From Rhodobacter sp. (lineage in GTDB: Bacteria > Pseudomonadota > Alphaproteobacteria > Rhodobacterales > Rhodobacteraceae): DNA of 64,000 nt. Positions 55,344 to 64,000 of the stretch are shown here, in pieces. Below the pieces are notes generated by a model. The model did not search any database and was not told the origin of the DNA. It was given only the letters and a program-made list of their open reading frames with translations. The position numbers and the translations under genes are program-made. The first letter of the stretch is position 1. Every line of letters starts with the position of its first letter. Where the stretch lies: assembly GCA_016704435.1 (NCBI GenBank), contig JADJAB010000001.1, positions 372,001 to 436,000 on the forward strand, read 5' to 3'.

Positions 55344-56186
55344 ATGACGATGGCCCCGCTTCTGACCGACCGCGCCGCCCTTGCGTGCCACCGCGGCCGC
55401 GCGATGGCGATGCAAGCGCCCGCAACCTTCCTGCACGACTTCGCCATTGCGGAAGTGCAGGAGAGACTGGAAACGGTTAACAGATCCTTTACGGCGCCGG
55501 CCGTGGTGACGGGTTTTCCGGCGCTGTGGCAAGCGGCCCTGCCCGGCGCGCGCGTCGTGGACGATGCCGAGGTTCTGGATCTGGCGCCCGGCGCGCATGA
55601 TCTGGTGGTTCACGCCCTGGCACTGCATTGGGCCAACGACCCGGTCGGCCAGATCGTGCAATGCCGCCGCGCGTTGCGGCCCGACGGGCTGTTCATGGCG
55701 CTGCTGTTCGGCGGCCGGACCCTGCATGAGCTGCGCGCCGCCCTGGCCGAGGCCGAGGCCGAACTGACCGGCGGCCTGTCGCCCCGCGTTCTGCCCATGG
55801 GAGATATCCGCGATCTGGGCGCGCTTTTGCAACGCTCCGGGCTGGCCTTGCCGGTGGCCGACAGCCTTGCCCGGACCGTGCTTTACCGCGATGCCCTTCA
55901 CCTGATGGCCGACCTGCGCGCCATGGGCGAAGCCAATGCCCTGGCCGGCCGCCTGCGCCGCCCGACGCGCAGTGCCGTCCTGCTGCGCGCGGGCGCGATA
56001 TATGCCGCCGCCCATGCCGATGCCGAAGGCCGTATCCCCGCGACCTTCGAGATCATCTGCCTGACCGGCTGGGCCCCGCACGACAGCCAGCAAAAACCGC
56101 TCCGCCCCGGATCGGCGCAGCAAAGGCTGGCCGAGGCACTGAATACGGCCGAGCGGCCGCTTGCCAAAGGGGCCCAAGACGGGTGA
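55344..56186 (+). CDS. BioC/NDUFAF5-like SAM-dependent methyltransferase
   Basis: 280 residues, with DRAALACHRGRAMAMQAPATF and FLHDFAIAEVQERLETVNR at the start and HALALHWANDPVGQIVQCRR, ALRPDGLFMALLFGGRTLHEL in the middle, matching the group that includes BioC and the complex I assembly factor NDUFAF5. The classical glycine-rich SAM loop is degenerate (TGFPALWQAAL). ATG 55344. It precedes hemH by 68 nt. Confidence 0.8.
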   Translation: MTMAPLLTDRAALACHRGRAMAMQAPATFLHDFAIAEVQERLETVNRSFTAPAVVTGFPALWQAALPGARVVDDAEVLDLAPGAHDLVVHALALHWANDPVGQIVQCRRALRPDGLFMALLFGGRTLHELRAALAEAEAELTGGLSPRVLPMGDIRDLGALLQRSGLALPVADSLARTVLYRDALHLMADLRAMGEANALAGRLRRPTRSAVLLRAGAIYAAAHADAEGRIPATFEIICLTGWAPHDSQQKPLRPGSAQQRLAEALNTAERPLAKGAQDG

Positions 56187-56254
56187 CCCATTGGCGGTTG
56201 ACCCCCTCGCCAAAGCCGCTATCTCCGCCCCAGAACCCGCTGCAAGGAGGCATC

Positions 56255-57335
56255 ATGCCCAAGGACATTTCCGCCGCCGACCAGCCCGGAACCGGCCGCC
56301 TGGCCTATGCGCCCGCCGACCACCCGCAGGTGCGGCCGCGCAGGGTGGGCGTCCTTCTGGCCAATCTGGGAACGCCGGACGGCTATGACTACTGGTCGAT
56401 GCGGCGCTATCTGAACGAATTTCTGTCGGACAAGCGGGTGATCGACTATCCGGACTGGAAGTGGCAGCCGCTGTTGCAGGCCATCATCCTGACCAAGCGG
56501 CCGTTCTCTTCCGGCGCCAACTACAAGCTGATCTGGAATCATGAGCTGGACGAAAGCCCGCTGATGACCATAACCAAGGCGCAGACAGCCAAGGTGGCAG
56601 CGGCGCTGACGGCAGCGCACGGCGATCAGCTGATGGTCGATTTCTGCATGCGCTATGGCAACCCCTCGACCGAATCGAAGGTGCGGCAGATGGTCGATGC
56701 GGGATGCGAGAAGAATCGTCTTCTTCCCGCTTTACCCGCAGTATGCCGGCGCCACCTCGGCCACTGCGAACGACCAGTTCTTCCGCGCCCTGATGAAGGA
56801 AAAACGCCAGCCCGCGGCACGAATCGTGCCCGAGTATTTCGAGCACCCGCTTTACATCGAGGCGTTGGCGCAATCGGTGGAACGGGCCTATGCCGCGCTG
56901 GACCACAGACCCGATGTTCTGGTGTCCAGCTATCACGGCATGCCGATCCGCTATCTGACCGAAGGCGACCCCTACCATTGCCAATGCGCAAAGACCTCGC
57001 GCCTGCTGCGCGAACGGCTGGGCTGGGGAAAAGAGGCGATCGACACTACATTCCAGTCGGTCTTCGGGCCGGAGGAATGGCTGAAGCCCTATACGGTGGA
57101 CCATGTGGTCGAATTGGCAAGGCAGGGAAAGAAGCGAATCGCCGTCATTGCGCCAGCCTTTTCAGCCGATTGCATCGAGACCCTGGAAGAGATCAACGGC
57201 GAGATCCGCGAATCCTTCGAACACGCGGGCGGAGAGGTGTTCTCCTACATCCCATGCCTCAATGACGAGGTGGCACATATCGACGCGCTGGTGGCAGTCA
57301 TCAACGAAAACCTGGCGGGCTGGGTGGCGCGCTGA
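56255..57335 (+). CDS. hemH: Ferrochelatase (one apparent frameshift)
   Basis: Inserts Fe(II) into protoporphyrin IX, last step of heme synthesis. Motifs: VGVLLANLGTPDGYDYWSM, VDFCMRYGNPSTESKVRQM, VFFPLYPQYAGATSATAN, SSYHGMPIRYLTEGDPY with the catalytic His, and PAFSADCIETLEEI. One extra A near 56713 (AAGAATCG for AAGATCG) breaks the frame; removing it gives VDAGCEKIVFFPLYPQ and a 359-residue protein of normal length. Likely a sequence error as the gene is near-essential. AAGGAGG precedes ATG 56255. Confidence 0.92.
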
Positions 57336-57353
57336 CCCCGGTTCCACAAATGA

Positions 57354-57383
57354 AAAAGACGGCAGCCGAAGCTGCCGTCTTTT
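57354..57383. terminator. Strong bidirectional terminator after hemH
   Basis: AAAAGACGGCAGC (57354-57366), loop CGAA, GCTGCCGTCTTTT (57371-57383): a 13-bp perfect stem with a tetraloop and A/T runs. Serves hemH and the small minus-strand gene. Confidence 0.93.
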
Positions 57384-57400
57384 CCTGAAGCGTCTCGAAC

Positions 57401-57580
57401 TTAGTTCGAAGCGACCGCAGCGATGACGAGCAGGAGCAGCAGCGGAACGATCACGCCGCCAGCCGACGACGACGTCGCGGCCTCAACGACTTCCGGTTCC
57501 ATCACAGGCTCAGCCATGCCGCCAGCGAACGAAGCGGTGGCGACAGCGGTCAGCGCAGCAGCGAGCGCGAGTTTCTTCAT
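57401..57580 (-). CDS. 59-residue secreted/membrane small protein
   Basis: Too short for routine calling: MKKLALAAALTAVATASFAG signal peptide, acidic middle (MAEPVMEPEVVEAATSSS), then a C-terminal helix GGVIVPLLLLLVIAAVASN. GGAGGTTAAC before the ATG is a strong ribosome site. It has the same layout as the gene at 45030-45221 and is followed by a terminator, so it is probably highly expressed. Function unknown. Confidence 0.8.
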   Translation of the reverse strand: MKKLALAAALTAVATASFAGGMAEPVMEPEVVEAATSSSAGGVIVPLLLLLVIAAVASN

Positions 57581-57727
57581 GTTAACCTCCAGTTATTGCA
57601 TGCCGTCTGATATTGCAGAGGCGACGGCACACACCCAAGACTGTTCCTCGTATTGCCGTCTTAACCAGCACAACCGGGAAATTGCAATCGGCCTCGTGGA
57701 AGGAGGCCGCGCTTGCGCAGCTTGGCG

Positions 57728-58321
57728 TCAAATTAGCAACACTTGCGTTCCAACCTGCGCCATCTGGAAAAGTTCCTCGATGTGCTCGTTATAAAGGCCA
57801 ATGCAACCATTGGATGATCTGCGGCCGATCTTGCGCGTATCGTGGGTGCCGTGGATGCGGTAATAGGTCCAGCCCAGATAGAGCGCGCGGGTGCCAAGCG
57901 GGTTGTCTGGCGCGCCGCCTTCGACCACGTCGGGCCATTCCGGATTGCGTTCCTTCATCGACGGCGTCGGCCGCCAGGACGGGTTCACCACCTTTTCGAC
58001 CACGTCGGTCCGGCCGCGGCGGGTCAATTCTTCCGACAGCGGCACGGAAGTGGGATAAAGCCGGTAGACCGACTGGTCCTCGGACCAGAAATGCAGTGCC
58101 CGCGACGTGGTATCGACCAGAATCGCGCCCTTGCGCGTGTCCGAGAAATAGCCGCGCCAATCCAGCATGCGGAAGCTGGAGATGTTGTTGCGGATGGTGC
58201 TGGAGGCCGGCGGAATGATCTCGGTGCTGCCATCCTGGGCCAGCGACGGCACGGCAGCGGCGCCAAGCACGGCAGCGGCCCCGCCAAGAACGGCGCGGCG
58301 ATTCAGCCGATCGGTGATCAT
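57728..58321 (-). CDS. L,D-transpeptidase (YkuD domain), Tat-like signal
   Basis: Signal NRRAVLGGAAAVLGAAAVPSLA contains twin Arg, suggesting Tat export. The YkuD domain has GAILVDTTSRALHFWSED early and the active site YRIHGTHDTRKIGRRSSNGCIGL, with the catalytic His and Cys. It forms 3-3 peptidoglycan cross-links or attaches proteins to the wall. 197 residues. ATG 58321 starts MITDRLNRR. Divergent from the CAP lipoprotein. Confidence 0.9.
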   Translation of the reverse strand: MITDRLNRRAVLGGAAAVLGAAAVPSLAQDGSTEIIPPASSTIRNNISSFRMLDWRGYFSDTRKGAILVDTTSRALHFWSEDQSVYRLYPTSVPLSEELTRRGRTDVVEKVVNPSWRPTPSMKERNPEWPDVVEGGAPDNPLGTRALYLGWTYYRIHGTHDTRKIGRRSSNGCIGLYNEHIEELFQMAQVGTQVLLI

Positions 58322-58522
58322 GTCAGGCTCCTGCGAAAGCGGGTTGATGGCGTGTCGAACGCGTGTTTCGCGGCGATACATACATTTTCCGGCTGGATTT
58401 CGCAAATCAAACACCCGGCAGCCGGCAAGGTCACGCAGACTTGGGTTTGATCCTTTGCAATGGTTTCGTTAAAGGTTTCGCCAGGCGCGCCCCGCAGCGG
58501 GACGGCAATCGCGGTGATGTGA

Positions 58523-59038
58523 ATGAACAGACGCAGTTTCCTGGCCCTCGGATCGGCCTTTCTGGTGATCGGCTGCACCACCAGCGGCGGCGGCGTCCAG
58601 CTTGGCGCCGATGGCAAGCCCTTGCCGCAGGTCTACAGGATCGCTGGCGCCACGGCCGAGAAGATCCCGTTCCGGTTCCTCGATTCGGTCAACACGCTGC
58701 GGGCCGCCAAGGGGCTGCAGCCGCTGTCCTACAACGCCCAGCTGAACGCTGCCGCCGAGACGCATTCGCGCGACATGTCGGTGCAGAACCGGCCCTGGCA
58801 TTTCGGCTCGGACGGCTCGTCGCCGTTGGTCCGGGTGCAGCGCGTCGGCTACACCGGGCGGCTTGTGGGCGAGAATATCTCCGAGACCTACCAGACCGAG
58901 CTGGAAACCCTGTCGGCCTGGATGGCGCAGGCCGACACGCGCGCCGTGATCATGGAGCCGCAGGCCCACCAGCTGGGCTTTGCCTGGTTCCAGGAAGAAA
59001 GCGGCAAGATCTGGTGGACCATGGTGACCGGCGCCTGA
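58523..59038 (+). CDS. CAP/SCP-domain lipoprotein
   Basis: Signal MNRRSFLALGSAFLVIGC with a lipobox Cys18. The CAP domain has LDSVNTLRAAKGLQPLSYNAQLN, HSRDMSVQNRPWHFGSDG, GENIS and AWFQEESGKIWWTMV. Bacterial CAP proteins are poorly understood; metal or lipid binding is likely. It stands between two L,D-transpeptidase genes, suggesting wall remodelling. Confidence 0.88.
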   Translation: MNRRSFLALGSAFLVIGCTTSGGGVQLGADGKPLPQVYRIAGATAEKIPFRFLDSVNTLRAAKGLQPLSYNAQLNAAAETHSRDMSVQNRPWHFGSDGSSPLVRVQRVGYTGRLVGENISETYQTELETLSAWMAQADTRAVIMEPQAHQLGFAWFQEESGKIWWTMVTGA

Positions 59039-59071
59039 TACCCCTCGGGATCAGTAGGTTAAGCCAGAAAA

Positions 59072-59090
59072 GCGGGGCTGCGAGGCCCCG
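59072..59090 (-). terminator. Terminator between CAP gene and second L,D-transpeptidase
   Basis: CGGGGC (59073-59078) pairs with GCCCCG (59085-59090), and on the minus strand CTTTTC follows. It mainly ends the transpeptidase transcript. Confidence 0.55.
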
Positions 59091-59093
59091 TTC

Positions 59094-59588
59094 CTATGGC
59101 AGGATATGGATCGGCGTACCCGGTTTGATCATCGAATAGATCACTTCGATCTGCTTGTCGGAGACCGCGATGCAGCCCGCAGTCCAATCGCGCTGGTAAA
59201 CCTTGTTCCTCGGGCCTCCATGGATGAAGATATCGCCCCCCGGCGGCTTGCCGATGCTCTTGGCATAGGCGCGGTCCTGATCGTTGGGGTAGTTGATGCG
59301 CAACGACAGGTGGAACTCGGAATTGGGGTTCTTGTGGCTGATGGTATAGGTGCCTTCGGGTGTCTTGCCATCGCCTTCGACCTGCTTGTGGCCGGCCGGC
59401 GCAAAGCCTAGCGCGACGTCGTATTGCTTCAGCACCTTGCCGTCGTGCAGCAGATACATCTTGCGATCCGTCTTGTGGATCTGGACCGAGGTCACCTCGG
59501 GCCCGTTGTATCGCTTGAATTTCGACGACCCGCAGGACGCCACGACCAGCGTGGCGCAAAGAACGACGATCAGCCTGAAGATCCGCAT
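59094..59588 (-). CDS. L,D-transpeptidase lipoprotein (ErfK/YbiS-type)
   Basis: 164 residues, lipobox VVASC at ~19, then a YkuD domain: SVQIHKTDRKMYLLHDGKVL, GDGKTPEGTYTISHKNPNS, IFIHGGPRN and WTAGCIAVSDKQIEVIY with the active-site Cys. Different from the first transpeptidase in anchoring and motif details. Likely outer- or inner-membrane-attached wall cross-linker. Confidence 0.9.
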   Translation of the reverse strand: MRIFRLIVVLCATLVVASCGSSKFKRYNGPEVTSVQIHKTDRKMYLLHDGKVLKQYDVALGFAPAGHKQVEGDGKTPEGTYTISHKNPNSEFHLSLRINYPNDQDRAYAKSIGKPPGGDIFIHGGPRNKVYQRDWTAGCIAVSDKQIEVIYSMIKPGTPIHILP

Positions 59589-59680
59589 ACCCGATTCCGC
59601 CTGTATTCTTTTTCCCGCCCCATAGCGGAAATCCGCCGATCTGACCAGATGGGCCGTCGCCGCAAGACCTCACGGATGCG

Positions 59681-60913
59681 TCATCCGGTGCGATGGAACC
59701 TGGCCGCAAGTTCCACATGGTGCGACCAGCGGAACTGGTCCACCACCTGCACCCAGTCCAGCACATAGCCGCCCGCCGTCAGGATACGGGCGTCCCGGGC
59801 AAAGCTGGCCGGGTTGCACGACACCATCGCAATCACCGGTACCGGGCCTGCGGCCAGCCGTTCGGCCTGCGCTTCGGCCCCCGCGCGTGGCGGGTCGATC
59901 ACCAGGCCGGTCAGGCCGCGCATCTCTTCGGGCTCCAGCGGACGGCGGAAGAGGTCGCGCTTTTCCGCGGTGACCGGTTTCAGCCCCTGTGCCCCCCGCG
60001 CGGCCTTGTCCAGCGCGGCGACCATTTCCGCCTCTGCCTCCAGCGCCCAGACCTCGGCCTCGTCAGCCAGCGGCAGGGCAAAGGTGCCGATGCCGGCGAA
60101 CAGGTCCGCCAGCCTCTTCTGCGGGCCGAGAGCCTCTTTCACCGCCGCCAGCAGCGCCGCTTCGCCTGCCTCGGTTGCTTGCAGGAAGGCGCCCGGCGGC
60201 AGTTTTATCCGCGTGCGGCCCAGCTGCACCTCGGGCTGCGCGCGCAGGGCCACCGTTTCTTCGCCCCAGGTCAGCCGTGCCAACCCATGCGCCTCGGCCA
60301 GCCGCGCCAGATCCATCCGCAAGGTGCCGGCCAGCGCCTTGCCGCCTTCGACCCGCACATCCGGGCCGGCCAGGCTGCGCGTCAGCGTCACCGCCAGTTC
60401 CTGACTGCGCGAGCCGCCGGTCTTCGCCAGCGCCTCGACCGCAGGCAATAGCGCCATCAGATCCGGGTGAAGCAGCAGGCACGACGGGACCGGGATGATC
60501 ACCTCCGAACCGCGCGCGTGAAAACCGACCAGCGCACCGCCCTTGGTCTTGCGTGCCGCCAGCGTGGCCCGCCGCCGCGACCGGGCGGGCGAGGTCAGAA
60601 CCCCTTCCCGCACGACATCGGGCGACAGCCCCTGAGCGGCCAGCGCAGTGCAGACGACTTCGCGCTTCCAGGTCGCGACGAAGTCGTCGGTGGCATGCTG
60701 CAACTGGCAACCGCCGCAGCTGCGGGCATGGGAGCAAGGCGGGCGCACCCGGCTTGCGCTGGGTGTGACGATGCGAAGGCCGTCCAGCCGGTCGCCCGCC
60801 AGCTCCCCTGAAACCGCTTCGCCCGGCAGAACGCCCGGCACGTAGATCGGGCCGGTCGGCCCTTGGGCAATGCCATGGCCCAGATGCCCCAGCCGGTCGA
60901 TGGTAAGGTTCAC
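59681..60913 (-). CDS. TrmA/RlmD-type RNA 5-methyluridine methyltransferase
   Basis: 410 residues: TRAM-like N-terminus (MNLTIDRLGHLGHGIAQGP), Fe-S cysteines in CSHARSCGGCQLQH, SAM domain with LADLFAGIGTFALPLADE and IDPPRAGAEAQ, catalytic MVSCNPASFARD. Modifies uridine in rRNA or tRNA; which one cannot be told. Start is GTG 60913 in a GTGA overlap with the ABC gene upstream. Confidence 0.9.
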   Translation of the reverse strand: MNLTIDRLGHLGHGIAQGPTGPIYVPGVLPGEAVSGELAGDRLDGLRIVTPSASRVRPPCSHARSCGGCQLQHATDDFVATWKREVVCTALAAQGLSPDVVREGVLTSPARSRRRATLAARKTKGGALVGFHARGSEVIIPVPSCLLLHPDLMALLPAVEALAKTGGSRSQELAVTLTRSLAGPDVRVEGGKALAGTLRMDLARLAEAHGLARLTWGEETVALRAQPEVQLGRTRIKLPPGAFLQATEAGEAALLAAVKEALGPQKRLADLFAGIGTFALPLADEAEVWALEAEAEMVAALDKAARGAQGLKPVTAEKRDLFRRPLEPEEMRGLTGLVIDPPRAGAEAQAERLAAGPVPVIAMVSCNPASFARDARILTAGGYVLDWVQVVDQFRWSHHVELAARFHRTG

Positions 60914-62753
60914 GCCTCTTCTTCCTCGGTGCCGATGAAGCCGCCGGACTGCCGCTTCCAGTAGCGGGCGTAAAGCCCCTCCTTCGCCAGCAGTTCGTCA
61001 TGGTTGCCGATCTCGACGATCCGGCCCCTGTCCAGCACGATGATCCGGTCCATCGCCGCGATGGTCGACAGCCGGTGCGCGATGGCCAGCACGGTCTTGC
61101 CCTGCATCACCCGGCCCAGGGCTTCCTGGATGCTGGCCTCCACCTCGCTGTCCAGCGCCGATGTCGCCTCGTCCAGCACCAGGATCGGCGCATCCTTCAG
61201 GAAGGCGCGGGCCAGCGCAATCCGCTGCCGCTGACCGCCTGAAAGCTTCACGCCCCGTTCCCCCAGGAAGGCGTCATAGCCATGCCGGCCGGTATGGTCG
61301 ATCATGCCCGAGATGAACTCATCCGCCTCTGCCGCCCTTGCCGCCGCCAGAATCTCGGCCTCGCTGGCTTCGGGCCGGCCATAGGCGATGTTGTCGCGGG
61401 CGCTGCGGTTGAACATAGCGGTTTCCTGCGTGACCATGCCGATCTGCCGCCGCAGGCTTTCCTGCGTCACGGACCGCAGGTCATTGCCATCGACCGTGAT
61501 CCGCCCTTCCTCCGGGTCGTAAAGCCGCAAGAGCAACGAGACCAGAGACGATTTTCCCGCCCCCGAGGCCCCACGATCGCCAGTTTTTCGCCCGCCTTGA
61601 TGGTCAGGTCGATCCCCGATACCCCGCCCCGGTCGCGGCCATAGGCAAAGCTGACCTGGTCAAAGTGGATCTCTCCGGTCACCCGCGGCAGGCAGATCGC
61701 ATCGGCTGCGTCGGTCAGCGCATGCGGGGCCGACAGGGTGCGCATCCCGTCCTCCACCTCGCCGACCGAGGTATAGATCGTCATCAGGGTAAAGCTGACC
61801 CAGCCGGTCATCTGCGCGATGCGCATCGAGATCGCGCCCGCCGCCGCTATCGCCCCCGGCGTGGCGCGCCCATCCTGCCACAACAGCAGCGTTCCACCGA
61901 TCAGGATCACCGGCAGCACCCCTGCCAGCGCCATCAGCGCCAGCCGGAACCAGGCAGCGATCACGCCGTATTCCAGCGACCGGTCACGAAACACCTCCAT
62001 CGCGCGCAGGGCCACCCGGTCCTCGAATGCTGCATGGGCGAAAAGCTTCACCGTCTTGATATTGGTGATCGTGTCCACCACCTGCCCAGTCACCATCGCC
62101 CGGCTGGACGCCCGCGCGGCCGAGTTTTCGCGGACCAGCGGGATGAAGACGCGGATCAGCACCAGATAGACCGCCAGCCAGACGCCCAGCGCCAATCCGA
62201 TCCACAGGTCCACCGCCAGAAGATAGACCACCGCCGCAATCACCGAGGCCAGCGCAAAGAACAGCGTGTTGATGCTTTCGGTCACCACATCGGTGACCGC
62301 CCGCGCCGCCTGCATCTGCTTTTGCGCGATCCGCCCCGCGAAATCATTGTCGAAGAAGGTCAGTGCCTGACCCAGCGTCCAGCGGTGCAACCGGCTCAGC
62401 ACCAGCGGCAGCAGGTTCGGCCCCAACGTGATCTGGACCGAGGCGGAAGAAGCCGCATAGGCCAGCGGTCGCATGATCAGATAGAAGGCCGCCGCCCAGA
62501 TCATCAGTCGCGCATTGTCGGTGAAGAACGTGGCCGAGTCGCCATTGACCGCCGCGTCGATCAGCCAGCCCAGCACTACGGCGGAAACCAGTTCCGTCAC
62601 CCCCGCCATGGCCGACAGGAGGCCCGAGAACCACAACTGCCCCCAGCTGCCTTTCAGGCACCAGCGGAAGAACGCACCCAGCGCTTGCGGCGGGTTGCCC
62701 TCGGCCGGGCGGAAGGCGTCGATCCAGCCGCCCATGCGCAACAGGCCACTCAT
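60910..62753 (-). CDS. ABC exporter, membrane and ATPase in one chain (frameshift in Walker A)
   Basis: Six-helix membrane domain (FRWCLKGSWGQLWFSGLLS, LIMRPLAYAASS, TLFFALASVIAAVVYLLAV) and ATPase domain (VKLSGGQRQRIALA signature, ILVLDEATSALDS Walker B, IAHRLSTIAAMDRI switch). Near 61566-61574 one base seems missing in the run before the Walker A: printed IVGPRGRENRLW should be IVGPSGAGKSSLVSLLL. Corrected length ~614 residues. It overlaps its partner gene by 4 nt (ATGA); the two probably pair as a heterodimeric exporter. Substrate unknown. Confidence 0.88.
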
Positions 62754-64000
62754 TCCGCCGCCTCCTCTTCCAGCCCGATGAAGCCCCCCGATTGCCGTGC
62801 CCAGAACCGCGCATAAAGCCCGTTCAGCGCCAGAAGCGCCGTGTGAGAGCCGGTTTCGGCAATCGCGCCATCCTCCAGCACCACGATCCGGTCCATCGCC
62901 GCGATGGTCGACAGCCGGTGCGCGATGGCGATCACCGTCTTGCCCTTCATCACGCCATAGAGCGCTTCTTGAATCGCCGCCTCGGCCTCGGAATCCAGCG
63001 CGCTTGTCGCTTCGTCCAGGATCAGGATCGGCGCGTCCTTCAGGATCACCCGCGCCAGCGCCACCCGCTGCCGCTGCCCGCCCGAGAGTTTCACCCCCCG
63101 CTCGCCCACATGCGCGTCATAGCCGGTGCGGCCCTGCTGGTCTTCCAGCGTCAGGATGAAGTCATGCGCCTCGGCCCGCCGTGCCGCCTCGATCATCGCC
63201 TCGTCGCTGGCATCGGGGCGGCCATACAGGATGTTGTCGCGCACCGAGCGGTGCATCAGCGACGAATCCTGCTGCACCATGCCGATCTGCCGGCGCAAGC
63301 TGTCTTGCGTCACCCCGGCGATGTCCTGCCCGTCGATGCGGATGCTGCCCTGTTCGGTGTCGTAGAACCGCAGCATCAGCTTGACCAGCGTCGATTTCCC
63401 CGCGCCCGAGCGGCCGACAACGCCGATCTTCTCGCCCGGCCGGATGGTCAGCGATACGCCTCGCAACCCGCCCGAGCCGCGCCCGTAATGGTGGCTGACG
63501 TTGTCGATCTCGATCAGCCCGTCGCGGAACTGCAGCTCTTTCGCGGCCTTCGCGTCCACCAGGGCGATCGGCTGGGCGATGGTCTCCATCCCCTCCTGCA
63601 CCACGCCCAGCGCTTGCACCAGCGAGGAAAACGCCCACATGATCCAGTAGGTCATGTTGTTCAGCCGCAAGACCAGCGCGGTCGCCGCCGCCACCGTGCC
63701 CACCGTTGCCGCCCCTTGCAGCCACAAGAGCACCGCCCAGCCGGTGATCCAGACGATCAGCACGCCGTTCAGCATGGTCAGCGCCAGATCCATCTTGGTG
63801 ATGATCCGCATCTCTTTCTGAAAGGTCGCGCGGGCGTGCTCGATGGCCTCCTTGGCGTAGTCCAGCTCATTGTCGTGATGGGCGAACAGCTTGACCGAGT
63901 GGATGTTGGTATAGGCATCGACCACCCGGCCGGTCACCGCCGAGCGCGCATCCGAACTGGCTTTTGCGGCGGGCCCGGCATAGCGCACGGTCCAGCGCAC
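62750..64000 (-). CDS. ABC exporter subunit (5' end beyond the window)
   Basis: The visible 416 residues contain the end of the membrane domain (ALTMLNGVLIVWITGWAVLLW) and a complete ATPase domain: IGVVGRSGAGKSTLVKLML Walker A, VKLSGGQRQRVALA signature, ILILDEATSALDS Walker B and the His switch IAHRLSTIAAMD. Both halves of the pair keep the catalytic Glu after Walker B. First gene seen of the exporter pair; the methyltransferase follows downstream. Confidence 0.9.
   Translation of the reverse strand: MRWTVRYAGPAAKASSDARSAVTGRVVDAYTNIHSVKLFAHHDNELDYAKEAIEHARATFQKEMRIITKMDLALTMLNGVLIVWITGWAVLLWLQGAATVGTVAAATALVLRLNNMTYWIMWAFSSLVQALGVVQEGMETIAQPIALVDAKAAKELQFRDGLIEIDNVSHHYGRGSGGLRGVSLTIRPGEKIGVVGRSGAGKSTLVKLMLRFYDTEQGSIRIDGQDIAGVTQDSLRRQIGMVQQDSSLMHRSVRDNILYGRPDASDEAMIEAARRAEAHDFILTLEDQQGRTGYDAHVGERGVKLSGGQRQRVALARVILKDAPILILDEATSALDSEAEAAIQEALYGVMKGKTVIAIAHRLSTIAAMDRIVVLEDGAIAETGSHTALLALNGLYARFWARQSGGFIGLEEEAAE

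Overview
The window is a high-GC chromosomal segment of an alphaproteobacterium, most likely a member of the Rhodobacteraceae (Rhodobacter, Gemmobacter or Tabrizicola-like). The evidence is gene content and order rather than a marker rRNA. It includes rimP-nusA-rnpM-infB, dnaK-dnaJ, secA next to a divergent ppiC-argJ-mutT, tamA-tamB, comF-grxC-nitrilase, hemH, and tiny secreted proteins of a kind seen in this family. No tRNA, rRNA, CRISPR, phage or insertion sequence was found, and no gene-free stretch exceeds 300 bases.

Region by region. 1-5.4 kb holds an accessory catabolic operon on the plus strand: the end of an acyl-CoA-dehydrogenase-like flavoprotein, a fused SRPBCC / alpha-beta hydrolase / TetR protein, a glutamine-synthetase-like ligase, a flavin reductase and a decayed APC permease. 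5.4-15.1 kb is a surface-glycan block: a two-domain sulfotransferase, a GT14 enzyme, two GT92-type transferases, GalU, KdsB, CysQ, then on the plus strand an ABC-2 exporter permease and an SH3-domain protein. 15.1-19.9 kb carries alkB, dnaK-dnaJ and radC. 19.9-29.4 kb is an envelope and secretion block (methyltransferase, OmpA/binding-protein fusion, membrane-anchored protein, SecA, PpiC) with argJ, mutT and a 46-residue protein. 29.4-35.4 kb is the translation/transcription operon rimP-nusA-rnpM-infB, with a terminator hairpin in its leader. 35.5-45.2 kb has ilvD, fadJ, tamA-tamB and a small membrane protein. 45.4-53 kb is an exopolysaccharide locus (YjbF, YjbH, dehydratase, initiating sugar transferase, epimerase, divergent Wza). 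53-64 kb holds marR, nitrilase, grxC, comF, a methyltransferase, hemH, two L,D-transpeptidases around a CAP lipoprotein, an RNA methyltransferase and a pair of ABC exporters.

The most novel item is the SRPBCC-hydrolase-TetR fusion (352-2280), with a complete-looking Ser-Asp-His triad and a helix-turn-helix in one chain. After correcting one apparent frameshift, its frame runs without a stop into the glutamine-synthetase gene. The sulfotransferase/CysQ/glycosyltransferase block reads as a sulfated-glycan module.

A caution on quality: single-base frameshifts interrupt at least nine genes, including near-essential dnaK and hemH, so many are probably sequence errors. The APC permease is different: two frameshifts, an in-frame TAG and an apparent internal deletion make it a likely true pseudogene.
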